64,000 nt of DNA from Linnemannia hyalina (GCA_019671135.1 JAHRHY010000010.1:1054001-1118000), one strand, 5' to 3'; shown: positions 51,623 through 64,000, counted from the stretch's first letter. A program made the numbers and translations. Notes: generated by a model not told the origin, from the letters alone.

Positions 51623-53071
51623 ATGAGAGACGCCGATCCATCAACAAACGAACGCGAGTTCCTCCTGGCTGCCTTGAAGGACGGCGCGCGCATCGACGGA
51701 CGCAAGTTCTACGACTTTAGAACTCTCCGCCTCACTTTCGGTGCCGAGTACGGTGCCGTCGAAGTCCAACTCGGTAACACCAGGTCAGCACCTCTATCCT
51801 CACTATCAAACGTCTTTGGATCATGACAACAAAAAGGGAAAGAAGACGATTTTACATTATTGGTAATAGGGATCTGACAATTTATTTTCTTTTTTCGTGT
51901 CTTGACAAAAACAGAGTTCTCGCAAAGGTGTCATGCGAGGTGATCAGACCTTATACCGACAAGCCCACCGAGGGTTTCCTTATGTTCAACACCGAACTGT
52001 CACCAATGGCCTCAGCAGCATTCGAAGTTGGAAGGTAAATCATTTCTCATCTCCCTATCGCGACCAATTGTATCTAATTCATTTTCGCGAACAAGCACTT
52101 ACTAAATAATATGTTAATAGACAAACAGACGAGGAGGTTCTTGTGAGTCGACTGATCGAGAAGGCAATGAGGAGGAGCAGAGCACTGGACACTGAAGGAT
52201 TGTGTATCGTTGCAGGAGAGAAGGTGTGGTCGATTCGTGTGGATATTCATTTCTTGGATCATGATGGAAACTTGGTCGACGCAGCCTGTATCGCTGCCAT
52301 CACAGCTTTGCTTCACTTCAGGAGGCCAGACGTAACAGTCGTTGGCGAGGACGTTACTATCGTGAGTCGCTTGTTATTATTTTCTGAGATCATAGGAATG
52401 GAACATGACCTTGTCATCTCGAACAACAATTGTGCATTTGGACTAACAATCGCTGTTTTGGGCTTTGCTCTTTGTTTCTTGTCTGTTTTTGTAGCATACC
52501 CTTGAGCAAAGGAACCCTGTGCCGCTCAGCATCCATCACATCCCTATCTGCACCACCTTTGCTTTCTTCAACAATGGGTACGTTTCCTTTCCAATTCCAT
52601 GCAACACAGGACAGGATACAGCAGTTGAACCAGCATCGTTTCTTTCTTGTGTGTCGGGGATCACACAACATCCACTAACACTCTTCCTGAAATCCTCATT
52701 CACAAACTTTTGATAGTGAGCGCATGATTGTAGATCCTTCATTCCTGGAGGAGCAAGTCAAGGAGGGCGACATGACGGTCACACTCAACGTTCATAAGGA
52801 GGTCTGCGCACTGTCCAAGGCTGGCGGTATCCCCATGGAGATTGATCAGATCCTGCAATGCACAAAGATTGCTGTTGTCAAGGTTGCTGAAATTACTGCC
52901 CAGATCCAGGCTGCCCTTGAGGCCGATGCCAAAAAGCGGTAAGAACAACGTCCCATTTTTTTTTTTTTTTTTTTTTTTGGAATGACACAGGACTTGACCA
53001 GCATAGGTTGCAGTGAAAACTAACATATCTCTTATTATTTTTGTGTTCATAGTCAGATCGCCAGGAAATAA
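51623..53071 (+). CDS. RRP45: Exosome complex subunit RRP45 (EXOSC9)
   Basis: RNase PH-fold ring subunit of the RNA exosome, acting in 3'-5' RNA processing in nucleus and cytoplasm. Exons 51623-51783, 51915-52034, 52121-52361, 52495-52577, 52717-52938, 53053-53071; phases close, 281 residues. Blocks shared with EXOSC9: ARIDGRKFYDFRTLRLTFG, TEGFLMFNTELSPMA, DTEGLCIVAGEKVWSIRVD, AAITALLHFRRPDV, VPLSIHHIPICTTFAFF, and KIAVVKVAEIT. The end is short, like yeast Rrp45 and unlike the long human tail. If the last intron is kept, the protein stops at AKKR (TAA at 52940); if spliced it ends RQIARK. It converges with ALG3, 176 bp apart. Confidence 0.95.
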
Positions 53072-53247
53072 AGCAGGAGAAACGGGACTGCACGTTTTTC
53101 ATCAACGGCATACAACAACAAAGACAATAAAAAAACCAAGACCATCCAATACCACTTTTGACAGGATTCTGTATGTTAACTACGCCCAAATATCATTCAG
53201 AACCTAATTCTAAACTTGAACCAAAAAAAAAAAAAAAAAAACAACCT

Positions 53248-55100
53248 CTAGTTGCTCTTCTTCTGGGAACCAACAGACTTTTTCCCGACCCAAAGTCCCA
53301 CCAAGATGATCAAATGGCTGATCACCAAAACTCCCGAACTCTCAGCAGTGGCCGGGAACACATTCCAGGACCACTCAATAGCACCCAACAAGACCATACT
53401 CAACACTACAGGAATCCGGGTCTGGTAGAGGAGGTAAGGGAGGGTCATAGAGTACCATGCATAGAACTGGTAGTGCAGCGATCGAGCGAAAACGATCCCA
53501 ATAAAGTTGCTGGTGAATAGCAGGGTGAGTACGTGGCTTGGTCGCATGTATCGGGCATTGGTTGCAAGCACGGTGGGGGAAGCTTTGAAGCCCTTATTGA
53601 TCACCGCAACGATTCCGCCGTCCGATCTGATAGGGGAAAGGGAGGAACGAAACAAAAAAACATGGAGAAAGAGAGGTTGTAAGTCAGTTTGATGAATTTG
53701 GTCCGCGATCATGCTATTCATTCAGAATATCCTTTGTTTTCCTGTCATTCTTTGTTGTAAGTTTTTTTTTTTTTTTTTTTTTTTTTACCTGCTCCAGCGC
53801 AAAAAGACAAACGCAAACAAGACCACAAAATGCGAGGCCAATAAACATATTGCCCACCAACTACTCAAAAACACACTCTCCTCCAGAAACTTCCAGTTAA
53901 CAGTCCACTGGTACTGAAAGACCCTCGAGAACTCAAACGCCTTGTTGAGGTAACTCCTTGGGTGGTGGAGTGTGAACGGCAATGAGAGAAGGACTTGGAT
54001 CAGGACCATGATTGTCAATTGGGCGACTGTGCCGATAATGCCTTGGGTCTGCCAGAGGAGGAATCCGAATGCTGGGAAGAAGAGGAGGATGTTCATCTTT
54101 ATGGACACCGCCAAGCTATATTGAAAGGTAAAGACAAAGGTGTTATTGACAATTTCCTTGACTTATGTATGCACCTTTAGGTTAAAGTTGAAATGATATA
54201 TGGGTTGCGTACCTGAATAAGGTGCTGCTGAGGGCCCACCGCCGGTTGAGGAAGGCAAGTGTGGCGGCGTACAGGAAGAACATGGCCACAGGATCGTTAA
54301 ACAGCCTAAGCACATAGATCGAGTGCAACCTCCTTGACAGACACACTGGGATCAGCACATACGGCGGGATCTGTCACCAAAAGTGAAAAAAACTTCCAGG
54401 TTAGTCATATTCCATTCCCGTCATAGCTCCACATCGCAAAAATGTTAAAATAAAATAAAAACACAAACGAACAAACGAGGACGAAGAGACATACGGATTT
54501 GTCCTTGGCGTAGATGGAAAAGACGATGACAAGTGTCATCAGGTAGAGGCCCATAAAGATCCATTGGCCACGTAAGATATTCTCTCCAAAGTCTGTCGCG
54601 TAGTAGAGTGTCGAGTAGATATACACAAATCCGGCAGGGTAAACCAATGGTCCCGTATCGCCCTGAAGCTTTGTGTAATCCGTCTCTCCCTTCAAGTATC
54701 CCGACACTTCCTGCATATACGCCGCCCAGTCAATCTCCGTGTCTATTCAGGAATAATAAGGGTGGCGAGTCAGTAATTCTGGGTGCTTGAAATGTGATGG
54801 TTTCTGTCGCTGATAAAAGCGGGTAGGGTTGCAACACAACAATCCAGGGCTCGATAAATCAATCATACATGGAATCTTCTTGATGATGACGATGTTGAGG
54901 AGGATCTCAAAGAGGAGCAAAAGTCCGGCCAGCTTCCAGATATGTGCATGGTTGGTCAGGAGCTGTGTAACGAGTTCGATAGGACGGAAGAGAGTCAACT
55001 GTGATGCCTGGACTGATGTTGCTCCTGAGGAAGATGATGAGGATGATCCCCGTTGGTCATTGATGGGTCCTGTCTGGCGAACCCTGTTCTTGATGGCCAT
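53248..55100 (-). CDS. ALG3: Dol-P-Man:Man5GlcNAc2-PP-Dol alpha-1,3-mannosyltransferase
   Basis: ER-membrane enzyme that adds the first lumenal mannose to the N-glycan precursor. Exons on the minus strand: 55100-54869, 54742-54495, 54370-54213, 54115-53789, 53626-53248; phases close, 447 residues (yeast 458). Hallmarks: [13 protein letters not shown] with the acidic pair in the first lumenal loop (a GT-C catalytic feature), [57 protein letters not shown], and [16 protein letters not shown]. The C-terminus is basic ([11 protein letters not shown]), a possible ER-retention tail. Multiple hydrophobic helices throughout. The N-terminus has a Ser-rich tract. Confidence 0.96.
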
Positions 55101-55403
55101 GAGTCGAATCGGTCGATGTCAGAGATGGAGTTGATGGAGAAAAAAGGAAAGCAGCGGTGCTGTTGAAAAAAGGATGTCGAGCCTCGAACTCTAAATAAAT
55201 TGGCGCGTGCCTAAGCAATTTCTTTAGACTGTGGAACTGTGGAGGTCTGGCTTGGATTCTCCTGAAGCATAGATTGCAAAGAATGATTTGGGTAGTGGAT
55301 GGAAAAAGGATGGTGAAGCAGGTATTACATTGATGTTGCTCGTCCAAGCAAATATGAAGAAATTAGATGTCTAAAGAAATTAAAATGGCTACAATGACGA
55401 GTT
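55101..55403. other. Spacer between ALG3 and ABC transporter
   Basis: 303 bp, ALG3 promoter side and ABC gene 3' end; no gene seen. Confidence 0.35.
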
Positions 55404-58400
55404 TCAGTCGTCTCTCCGAGGAGCCGGCCGTGGAGCAAAGACATCCTCAAGTGACTTGGGCATAGGATGTGTCGAGGTCGATCCAACGGTCGCCATAGGA
55501 CTGGCAGAACCAACGACTGCACTACTAATAGCCAAGGATGACACCGAGCCCTCGCCTGCACTGCCCGTCCCCCGCCCATCAAGATTGCTTGCCGTCGAGG
55601 ATCGACTGGCGCTCAAAGTTTCCTCGATGGGACTCTTGCCTGAGAACGATGGCTTGGTCGAGTGCTGCTTCTGGGTGCAGTCACCAGTAGCTGGCGCTGA
55701 GCCTGAGCCAGAGCCCGACCCTGATCCTGATCCGCTGTACGATCCTTCGTCCTCTTCATCGACCTCAGGCACTGCGCCAGAAAGCCCAGTGGGGTAGCTG
55801 GCGCGACGAGGAGCGGTTTGGTCAACAGCGATTGGAGGCTCGCCATCAACAGTGTGTCCGTGCTCTTTCAGCATGGTCTTGAGTCGGGCCACCGAATCAG
55901 GTCCCGACTGGTTGACGAGACTGTAAAAGTATCCATCCTTGTTTTCGATCAGCTTTGTAGGATGCTCAAACTCCACCACACGGCCATCCTCCATCACTAG
56001 GATCTTGTCACACTCCATGATCGTGTTGAGGCGATGGGCAATCATGAGAACCGTGCAGTCGGCAAAGTTCTTCTTGATGGTCTCCTGAATCAAAAGATCG
56101 GTCTGAAGATCAACCGCACTGGTCGCCTCTGTTTGTTTAAAATGGAACAAGAAAGCGAACGTTAGTATACTGTTCATCAACTCTCCGACATTAATACCTT
56201 GTGGAACGACATAATGATACACAACGTACCGTCGAGAACAAGAATCCTGCTCTGGATGAGAATAGCGCGAGCAATGCAGAAGAGCTGCCGTTGGCCGAGG
56301 GAAAAGTTGCGTCCGTTCTCGATGATAGGTGTCTCAAGCTTGAGAGGCATATTCAACTTGATGTTCTCCGACAAATGGACCGCGTCGAGGGCATCCCAGA
56401 TCTCCTGGTCAGTTCTCCGATGGAAGGGATCCAAGTTGGATCGGATAGTGCCAACAAAGAGGACGGGTTCTTGAGGGATGATGGCGATCTTGCTACGGAG
56501 ATCATGGAGGCCTATCTCACGGATGTCGACATTGTCAATCAAGATCTGACCCTCAGCCGCCTCAACCACACGCAAAAGAGAGATCAGCAATGTTGTCTTG
56601 CCGCTTCCCATCTTGCCAACGACTCCAATCTTCTGCCTTCCCTGAACGAGAAAATCGACCTTCTTCAAGACGGCAACGCCGTAGTTCTGGTAACGAAGAA
56701 CCACCTTCTTGAACTCGATCTCTCCTTGGCTGGGCCAATCTGCTGGGGGCTGGTTCTCGGGAATGACATCGGGGGCCTCGGCGGGAATGTTCATGCCGTA
56801 CAACTCCAACTGGCAGACAGACTCCTTAGTCGACTTGACCTCGGCCGCCATGCGAATAGACCACTGACCAAAGATTAGCAGCTGGAGCGCATTCGTAATC
56901 GCCAATCCTGCTTGTGACGCGTCCAGAGTGCTATCGCGCGAAAAGTAGATGACGAACATCGCCGTGACCAGGACAAAGATGGACGAGACAAGATCTAAGT
57001 AGAGAGCCAACCAGGAACGAATCTGCATCATTGCAAACAAGGCCTTGTGGTTGTCGTCAATCTTGCGCAGGTTGAATGCATCGAATCTCTCTTCGGCTCC
57101 ATAGACGCGGATCGAGAACAGTCCGTCGAGAGTGGCCGCCATGTGAGCAAAGATCGGGCCCTTGGTCATCGCCTCCATGCTCTTGAGTCGATCATCCGTG
57201 TACGAAGAAAAGTGAATCAAGATCCAGGCAAGACCCAACAAAACCACCACGGCAATCGCGGACCAGGGAACGATCACAATGACTAGAATGGCGGCCCCGA
57301 TAGCCAAAGGCATGTACTGGAGCATCTGAAGAATCGCGTCAGGGAGAACCTCATCGACGACGCACTGGTGCCTGGCGAACGCATTCAGAATCCTGGCGAG
57401 CGGGGTAACATCGAAGTAACTCATAGGCGCACGCATAATCTTGCGGAAAATGCGTTCATGATAGGTAATCGACTTCCTGAAGACAACCCACGAAAGGAAG
57501 AATGTCCTGATGTAGGCACCGACAACCACAGCCGCAACCAATCCGCCGTATACGCTCAGGTAGTAGTTGAAATCGGGCTTGGCATCAGGTCCGACAGTGA
57601 ACCGAAGCCAGTAATCGGAGAAGATCCGGAGTCCGTGAGTCGCCAAGAACACAAGTGCAACAGCGATCGAGACGCCCATTCCAGTTCCCTTGCGGAGGTA
57701 AGCCTTCGTGACAGACCATCCTGAAACAACGTCGCGGCTCTTGACACCAAATCCAAGGTCCAATCGCTCGCCTCGTCCGCCTCCATGGCTTAGCATACCT
57801 CCTTCCCTGCCGCTCAGACTGTGGATCGTTAGCTGGTTCCTTTCCACAGCCCTCGCCATCGAGTTCTCCTCCCTGTTGGTAGCATGGACGGGTAGACGGT
57901 TCTGTCCCATGTTGCCGAGGATCGTCATCTGGTTGCGCTCAATCATCCTCGAGATGGTCTGCTCGTTGATCATTTGGTTCTGGATCGTGTGGGCGTTCAT
58001 CTCACGGATACGGTGGATTGTTTGCTCGTTTGCTGCAGTGTTGAACGTGGTGCTAGCGGTTCCTGTTCCTGACGCCGATTGCGATCGCTGCGTGAGGAGG
58101 TGGGGGCGGTTGTGGACAGACGATGTTCCTGCGTGAGAGAGTTTTCCTGACTTGACGAAGCTGGGGAGACCGTGAACAGTGACCGTGTTCAACTCTGTGA
58201 TCTCCGAGCTCTTCTCCTCAGAGGAGAAGCGACCCTTTCCTGTGTTGCCACGAGAAAGACCAATAGTCCTCGACAATGCCAGAGGTTGGCTGACTCCCTT
58301 TTCCGAGGTGGGGCTGGTTGGAGGTGAAGTTGCTCCAGCACCGGTATCGTCGACAGGCGCCTCCAATCTGACCTCATTCGTAAGCTCTTGGATCTGATCT

Positions 58401-61400
58401 GGGTCCTCGATTTCCATCGACTCGTCAACAATACGGGCCAAGTTGACATCCTGCGCCATCAACTCGGCGAACGTTCCCTGTGCCTCGACCGATCCTGCCT
58501 TCATGACAATAATGTAGTCGCAGGCGGCCAAATGCTGAAGCTGGTTGGTAACATAGACCACAGTCTTGCTGGCCAGATATCCCTTAATACACTCCTGGAA
58601 GATGTGCTTTCCGATTTGAGCATCCATGCCGCTGAGAGGATCGTCCAGGAGCATAATGTCGGCACCAGAGTAAACAGCTCGCGCCAAGCTCACACGTTGC
58701 CTCTGGCCCTGACTCAGGTTGATTCCACGTTCTCCGATCTCGGTCTCATCACCGGCGCTCAGCAAGCTCATGTCGCGGTTGAGGGCGCAAACACGAAGAA
58801 TGGCGTTGTACTTTTCTTGGTTGAATGGCGATCCAAATAAGATGTTTTCCTTGGCAGTCGCGTTCAAAAGCCAAGCATCATGAGGAACGTATGCCAATGT
58901 ACCACGGACAGCATGACTTCCTGCCATCAACCTGATTTGACCCATAATCGCCGCCAATGTCGATGATTCTACAATGACAAAAGAGAAGTGTTAGTCCAGG
59001 AATGTAACATCAAATGAAAACAGTTTGACGATTGACCCAACCGAACCCAGGCTGACTTACTTCCGGATCCCACATCACCCACAATCGCTACCAAATCGCC
59101 AGGTTTGATTTCCATGCTGATGAACTTGAGCGTTGGGTTAGACTCCTTGGACTCTGGCCATCCGAAATCGGCGTCCTTTATGTAAATGCGAAGCTGAGCC
59201 AGTTCGCGTTGGTGAGCGAGTCGTTCCATCTCCTTTGCGTCTCCGCTGCTGCTGTTGGAGCCATTCATTACCAAACCATCAGCAACAACTGACGCTCCCA
59301 AAGAGTTGATCCTGTCCGAACCAGGTATCGTATCCGAGTCTCCGTGAAGCTGAAGGGGTTCGACCTCAGGGAGACTCAAGAATCCATTGAGACGCTCAAA
59401 ACTCAGCATGGCTCCCAGAGTCGTCTTGACAGCAATGGGCAGCATGATGAGTGGGTATCGAAGCGTGTTGAAAAGCGATAACGAGGTGAAGACAACACTG
59501 GAAGTAACATCGCCGCGGAGTCCTCGATCATCGCTGAGCTCATAGACGCAAATACAGGCAAGTGTCGTCACAACGGGCGCGGCAAAGACCACTGCAAACG
59601 AGGTGATCTTGAGGTACATTCCGCGTCGAAGTTCGCTCATCTCCTTTGCACGTACGCGAGTGACACGGTCCCGAAAGTAAGGCTCCCAGGCGTAGAACTT
59701 GATCAGCTTGATGGCGGTCAAGAGCTCCGACATGATATGAATCCTGGCGGTAGTCGAGTTGGTGGCCATGGCGTTAACGCGTGCAGTGTAAAACGAGAGG
59801 AGGTACTGTACGGGGAAAAGAAGCACTAGGATAATGAGCGCTGGTACGGCTGCGAGTTTGAGCTCGACAAACGCCAATGCAATCACAACTAAGTAGGTAA
59901 CCAAAGGAAAAGATGCTTGTCAGCAATAATCTTTTGCAAGACGTGAAGAATTTTGTGGCGGGCTGTTGACAATGATCACTTACCAATAATTTCCAAGGCT
60001 GAGCTCCAAAGGAAATGAAAGTTGACAAAGGACTCTGCCACGCGGTTGCAGTCGTTCGACAGAAGATTGATGATGTTGCCGATACCGCCGTGGGCAGAGG
60101 ACAGCTTGAGGGATTTGCGATAGATGAGGACCATGAGACCTGCTCGAACCTAAATTATGCAACCATGTCAACAAGTATGTCAGCGGGGGGCAAACAAAGG
60201 TGTTAAAGCACAGACCATCAGGACGAGGGAACAAAAGGAGGTTAGTTGAATGTTTACCTGCACACCGATCCTCGTGCACTCGGCCATGACCTGCTGGATG
60301 CAAACGCTGCTGCCAACACACGTCAGGAACAAACCCAGAGCATAAAGATATCCGTCCCTGGACGAGGTCGCTTCCCGCTGGTCGAGGGGTGTCGTTTCTA
60401 CATAGGTGATGAGTTGCTTAACTAGAAAGTAGGATCCCACATATGTGAATATGATCCAGAAGACCTTATAGAAGGCGAGCATCAGGTAAGGTCGGCCAAA
60501 GGCACTCATGAGCGCTCGACTGATCGATGCTCTATTAAAAGGTACATGGGAAAGAAGGGTGAGAAATATGCGCGCATTTGTTTAGAAGACAGATGAGCCT
60601 TGGTGAGCATGATATCGACTGTGTCGCGTTTTTTGTTTGTGTTGGTGGTTGTAGATGTTTTAGCGATGTCTTTGTCAAGGGGGAGCAGCAGGCCAGGCCA
60701 GGAGGAGTATAAAGATTGAGGGAGAATAAAAAGATAAAATAAAAAAGAGAGGGAAGGCATGGCAAGATGGGCGTGAACGGGTTGCTAGTGGTTGAAGGGA
60801 CGGACGACAGCGGAGGGAAGGACAGGGTGCATGAGGGGGAGAGGGTGCACATGTAAAAAGTGAACACAAAGATGGATGGGTGTGACATTTGAACAGGCGG
60901 CGAACATGACGACAACGAGAGAAGAGCCCTGTCTGGACTATCAGCAACAATGGGTGTCTGTCTATCTTTCTTTCTCGCTATCCTCACCCCACCATCGCCT
61001 CAAACACGATGGATGGGTAATTAGCCCATGTGCCTTTTCTCTTCTTGTGTTGTGTTGTCAAACAAGGCTGACACAAATTACATACGCTAATAAAGCACAA
61101 CCAAAGTCTACAACCCTCTTCCTTCCGAAATGCAAAGTGAAGGTTCACACCTCTTTTTCGGGGTATAAAAAGGTAATACAAGAGAAAGAGAGACCAGTCA
61201 GGGACAGGGGAGAAGAAGAACACCAACACAATACCATGCAGCATCGTCATGGATGCGATTGAGAGATCCCTAGTGTCTCTATAAAACAATTCTTTCCGTC
61301 ACATCCCCTCTTTTCCTTTTTGAATCTGCGAGTACGATGATCCAGTCCAGCCTCTGCGTTTTCACCCCATTTAGCCGAGGGGTGTATCTGTTCTGTGGAC

Positions 61401-62109
61401 CATCGATTCAGCGAGTCGCCTCCCTTCATTGTCAAATCCAATGTCCTTTCGCGATGCAATTGAATGGGTGAGGTCGGCCCTTTTTTTTCCTTCTGTTTTC
61501 TCACCCTGTCCAATCTAAGACAGAGCTCACCCAGAATGCTAACATTCCCGCTAAAGACACTCTTTTCCTCCCTTGAAGTCCCGTTCCGGCCCAGGTCCAG
61601 GCACGATGCAAAATGCACGCTCTACAGCATGGCATATGTGCGAAAAAGGTAAAGGAGAGACAAAGAGAGAGAGGAGAGAAAGAGAGAAGAAAAGGGAAGA
61701 ACAGCCGACTACTGCGTGCCTTCAATTGATCCAATTGAAACAGAAAAAGAAACAAGAAAGTTGGGGTGGGGTATGAAAAATTGAAGTAAAGTTGCACTAA
61801 AAAAAATATGCTTACTTACTTTTCTTTAAAGTCAAGCTCCTCCTGGCGCCATCGTTCTCCGAGACGTTCGCCGGCGAATTGGGCTGACTCTTCCTGCTGG
61901 AGTTCGATCGAATCTGGATCGAAATCTGGGTCGGACCGAGTCCGGCGAAGGAGGGGTATCACCCAGAGGAAGAACCACTGTGAGACAAGGTTGAACGAGT
62001 GGCCGCCCTTGAGGACTATGGGGTCGACTGATAGGGACGACGTCGAGTCCTGCTCGCCTCTGTACCGGCGGTTTGTTGTGTTATGTTTGTTGGATCTTGA
62101 ATACGGCAT
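55404..62109 (-). CDS. ABC transporter, subfamily C (MRP-type)
   Basis: Full-length exporter with TMD1-NBD1-TMD2-NBD2, probably moving organic anions or conjugates across vacuolar or plasma membrane. Exons on the minus strand: 62109-61820 (MPYSRSNKHN), 60531-60258, 60149-59984, 59888-59061, 58968-56230, 56128-55404; phases close, 1673 residues. No TMD0 is seen. NBD1: GDVGSGKSSTLAA (Walker A, joined across an intron), NLSQGQRQRVSLARAV (signature), MLLDDPLSGMDA (Walker B). NBD2: GKMGSGKTTLLISLL, FSLGQRQLFCIARAI, LVLDEATSAVD (also split by an intron). The linker after NBD1 is long, with NEQTI / RNQMTI / RNQLTI repeats. The C-terminal tail has a Ser-Gly repeat. Intron 1 is 1288 bp, ten times the others. 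The substrate is unknown. Confidence 0.95.
55700..55745 (-). repeat. Ser-Gly dipeptide-coding repeat in ABC C-terminal tail
   Basis: About 6 alternating Ser-Gly pairs from a hexanucleotide-like run. Confidence 0.8.
57830..58050 (-). repeat. Degenerate in-frame repeats in ABC linker
   Basis: Recurring units of about 10-17 residues built on (R/N)(N/E)Q(M/L/T)TI, e.g. NEQTIHRI, NEQTISRM, RNQMTILG, RNQLTIHS, between NBD1 and TMD2. Confidence 0.7.
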
Positions 62110-63732
62110 TCTAGTATCTGTCTTTCTATACTGTGCTTTGTTGTACTTGAAGTGTGGTTGTTGTTCCTGTTGAATCCGTTATATTAGGGCGGAAGGGTTG
62201 TAGCAGCGGTTCCTGATTCGTGGCCAAAAGCGATGTTGAATGAAAGACAGAAGACTGGTGAGACTGGATCCAACGGTGAGGTGGTGAGTGAACTGGGGCC
62301 GTTGTGTTTTGTGGGATGGGACAGATGGGAACACAGAGCTTGTTTTAGCCGGGGAAAGGTGAGGTTATTCAAGTGGAAGATTGAGAAGTCGTTAGGAAGG
62401 CGGTGAAGACAGAGTGAATGTGAATGGGGTCCTGGGGTGGAGGGTTGGTTGCTGCCTGGTTTGTGTGTGGTGTGAAGGGAATTGAAGGGGGACCCTTGTT
62501 GGCAAGAGAGTTTTTTTTAGGAGCTGTGAATACTCGGATCAGGACAACAAGCCGGTGATGCTGCTGTGTGATGAGAGAAGGGGGAGAGCGGAGAACTGTG
62601 AACTGTCAAAAAAATAAAGGAGACAGAAGGACGATTCAACAAGGGTTGGCAGTGGAGGGTAAGGAGGAGGAGGGAGGGGAGCAGGCAAGCAAGCAAGCAA
62701 GCAAGCCGATGGATGCTCAGGGAAAGAAGAGAGAGGAGAGGATCGACGATGTTAAGTGGGCGATGTTGAGCAAAAGGGAAAGGGGAGTGGTTGTAGGGAA
62801 GTGATGTTTCAAAGGGAAGGGAAGGGAAGGGAAGGGGATGAAGAAAAGAGAAGTGAAGGAGGAGTAAAAAGAACAAAAGGGCCAAAGTGATGAGGATCGA
62901 AAAGAAAAAAAAGAGAGCAGAGGTGACTGACTGGGTTGAATGGTCTGGCTGGTTGACTGACTTTACAGACAGAGAGACAGACACACAGACAGACAGACAG
63001 ACAGACAGGGTGTATGTGGAGTGAAAATAGAAAACCAAAATGGGGTGCTGTCCAGTTGGACACAAACAAGTTACCAGGCAGGGGTTTCTTCTCCTTGTAC
63101 TTTGTACTTCTGTAGTTCTGCATCCGAAAAAAAGGGGGATATCCACCTCTTCCTTGGATGAACAGACGCACCCATACTGACCTCTCTCAGTTTACCCTTC
63201 TGCCTGCTTAGTAGACAGGGTCCACCAGCCCCTGCCTTTTCCTATCATGGCCTTTGCTATCCACGTTTTCAGTCTTGCTATTATTGTTCATGCGATCCTT
63301 CGTTTAGTTGTTCATCCATTAGAATAGAAAAAGAAAAAAAAAGGGCAAAGGGGGTGGGACATGCTGCCTCTTTCTGATAGCCTTGCTAGCGTGTGTCTGT
63401 CCTGCATCATCGACTTTTCGACTCCTCTTCCTCCTCTCTTTCCGACCCCTCTTCCTCCTTTCTCTTCGACTCGAGTTCAATGCTTAGGACGCGTAGTATA
63501 GAGTTCACCCGTGCTAGACTTTTCAGCGATGATATTACATATCATGATCCACAACTGCTTATCGACCACCGCGTATTACTTCTTCGCGGTGTGTAGCAAG
63601 CGATCAAAGAGTGTATCTTATTGGTCCAAACGTGACTGTCTATTCTGTGAATTGACTTGCAGTGTTGAGTTTGACTTTTCGTTCTTTGCTCCTTGCTTCT
63701 CTTCCCTTCCACCTCTTCACGTTGATATTATC
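62110..63732. other. Intergenic region with microsatellites
   Basis: Promoter side of both flanking genes. It holds AAGC repeats (about 62687-62706), AAGGG repeats (about 62812-62836) and ACAG repeats (about 62970-63008). No gene supported. Confidence 0.5.
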
Positions 63733-64000
63733 ATGGTGCCTAAGCCAAAAACTGTCAAGGTACCTGCAACCAGCAACCAGCAACCAACCAGCAGCAGCAC
63801 AGTCACCGCCACCAAAAAAAACATAAGCCTTGTCCACCCTTACTCACCCCACTCTCTCTCTCTCTCTCACTCACTTACTCACTCACTCACTCTCTCTCTC
63901 TTCTCCTTCACCCTTCATCACCCTCAATCGTATAGCGTACGAAAGCATACGTCGATTCAGAAGCAGAGTCTGAAGGTATTATTATTTACATCAGCACCAA
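63733..64000 (+). CDS. 5' end of an unidentified gene (runs off window)
   Basis: ATG at 63733 opens MVPKPKTVK, followed by donor GTACCT at 63760. A CT-rich intron with ACTC repeats runs to TATAG at 63935, and exon 2 reads RTKAYVDSEAESE in the same phase. A further donor GTATTA at 63977 may end exon 2. The short basic then acidic start suits a nuclear or chromatin protein, but this is too little to name. It could still be chance, although both splice sites and phase agree. Confidence 0.45.
   Translation, partial: MVPKPKTVKVPATSNQQPTSSSTVTATKKNISLVHPYSPHSLSLSHSLTHSLTLSLFSFTLHHPQSYSVRKHTSIQKQSLKVLLFTSAP

Noticed and set aside
62517..63171. Minus-strand hydrophobic/Ser-rich frames
   Set aside because: They cross ACAG and AAGGG microsatellites; composition reflects simple repeats rather than a membrane protein.

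Overview
The window is nuclear DNA of a filamentous fungus. It has short spliceosomal introns (mostly 50-130 bp, GT..TAG/CAG), moderate GC in exons, pyrimidine-rich promoters and many microsatellites. The gene content (a Ras-association formin, a Na+/K+-type P-ATPase, a FANCE-like gene, a TRAK/HAP1-like coiled-coil protein, a degenerate Fanzor-like element) suggests an early-diverging fungus of the Mucoromycota. Mortierellomycotina is my best guess; this is inference, not a database result. Exon joins were worked out by hand from splice sites and reading-frame phase, so single boundaries may be off by a base.

Layout. 1-7974 (+) is the 3' part of a diaphanous-type formin, tail-to-tail with 8258-12167 (-), a coiled-coil protein resembling animal TRAK/Milton/HAP1 dynein-kinesin adaptors. 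A 1.1 kb divergent promoter leads to a Ded1/DDX3 RNA helicase (13253-15687, +). Then come PEX11 (16318-17536, -), a FANCE-like Fanconi-anaemia protein (17777-19738, -) and ribosomal protein uL2 (21005-22341, +). From about 22.5 to 29.7 kb is an accessory island: a broken gene of unknown family, tandem and dispersed repeats, an inverted duplication, and a truncated Fanzor/TnpB-like pseudogene. 29778-33853 (-) is a P-type Na+/K+-ATPase alpha-like pump, followed by a 5 kb gene-poor stretch.

38.8-50.3 kb is a same-strand (-) row: V-ATPase subunit C (VMA5), a FHIP-type dynein-adaptor subunit, a second Ded1/Vasa-group helicase and an MFS transporter. RRP45, the exosome subunit (51623-53071, +), converges on ALG3 (53248-55100, -). 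An ABCC transporter with a long first intron (55404-62109, -) follows. A new + strand gene starts at 63733 and runs off the window.

Functional threads: cytoskeleton and organelle traffic (formin, TRAK-like, FHIP, PEX11), ion and solute transport (Na/K-type pump, V-ATPase, MFS, ABCC), and RNA/protein synthesis (two DEAD-box helicases, uL2, RRP45, ALG3). There is no sign of operons or a biosynthetic cluster. The strongest leads are the TRAK-like protein with an AAxxG box and about ten copies of a short Leu/Glu motif, the FANCE-like gene, the RA-domain formin, and the Fanzor-like relic beside an inverted duplicate of its own 5' end.
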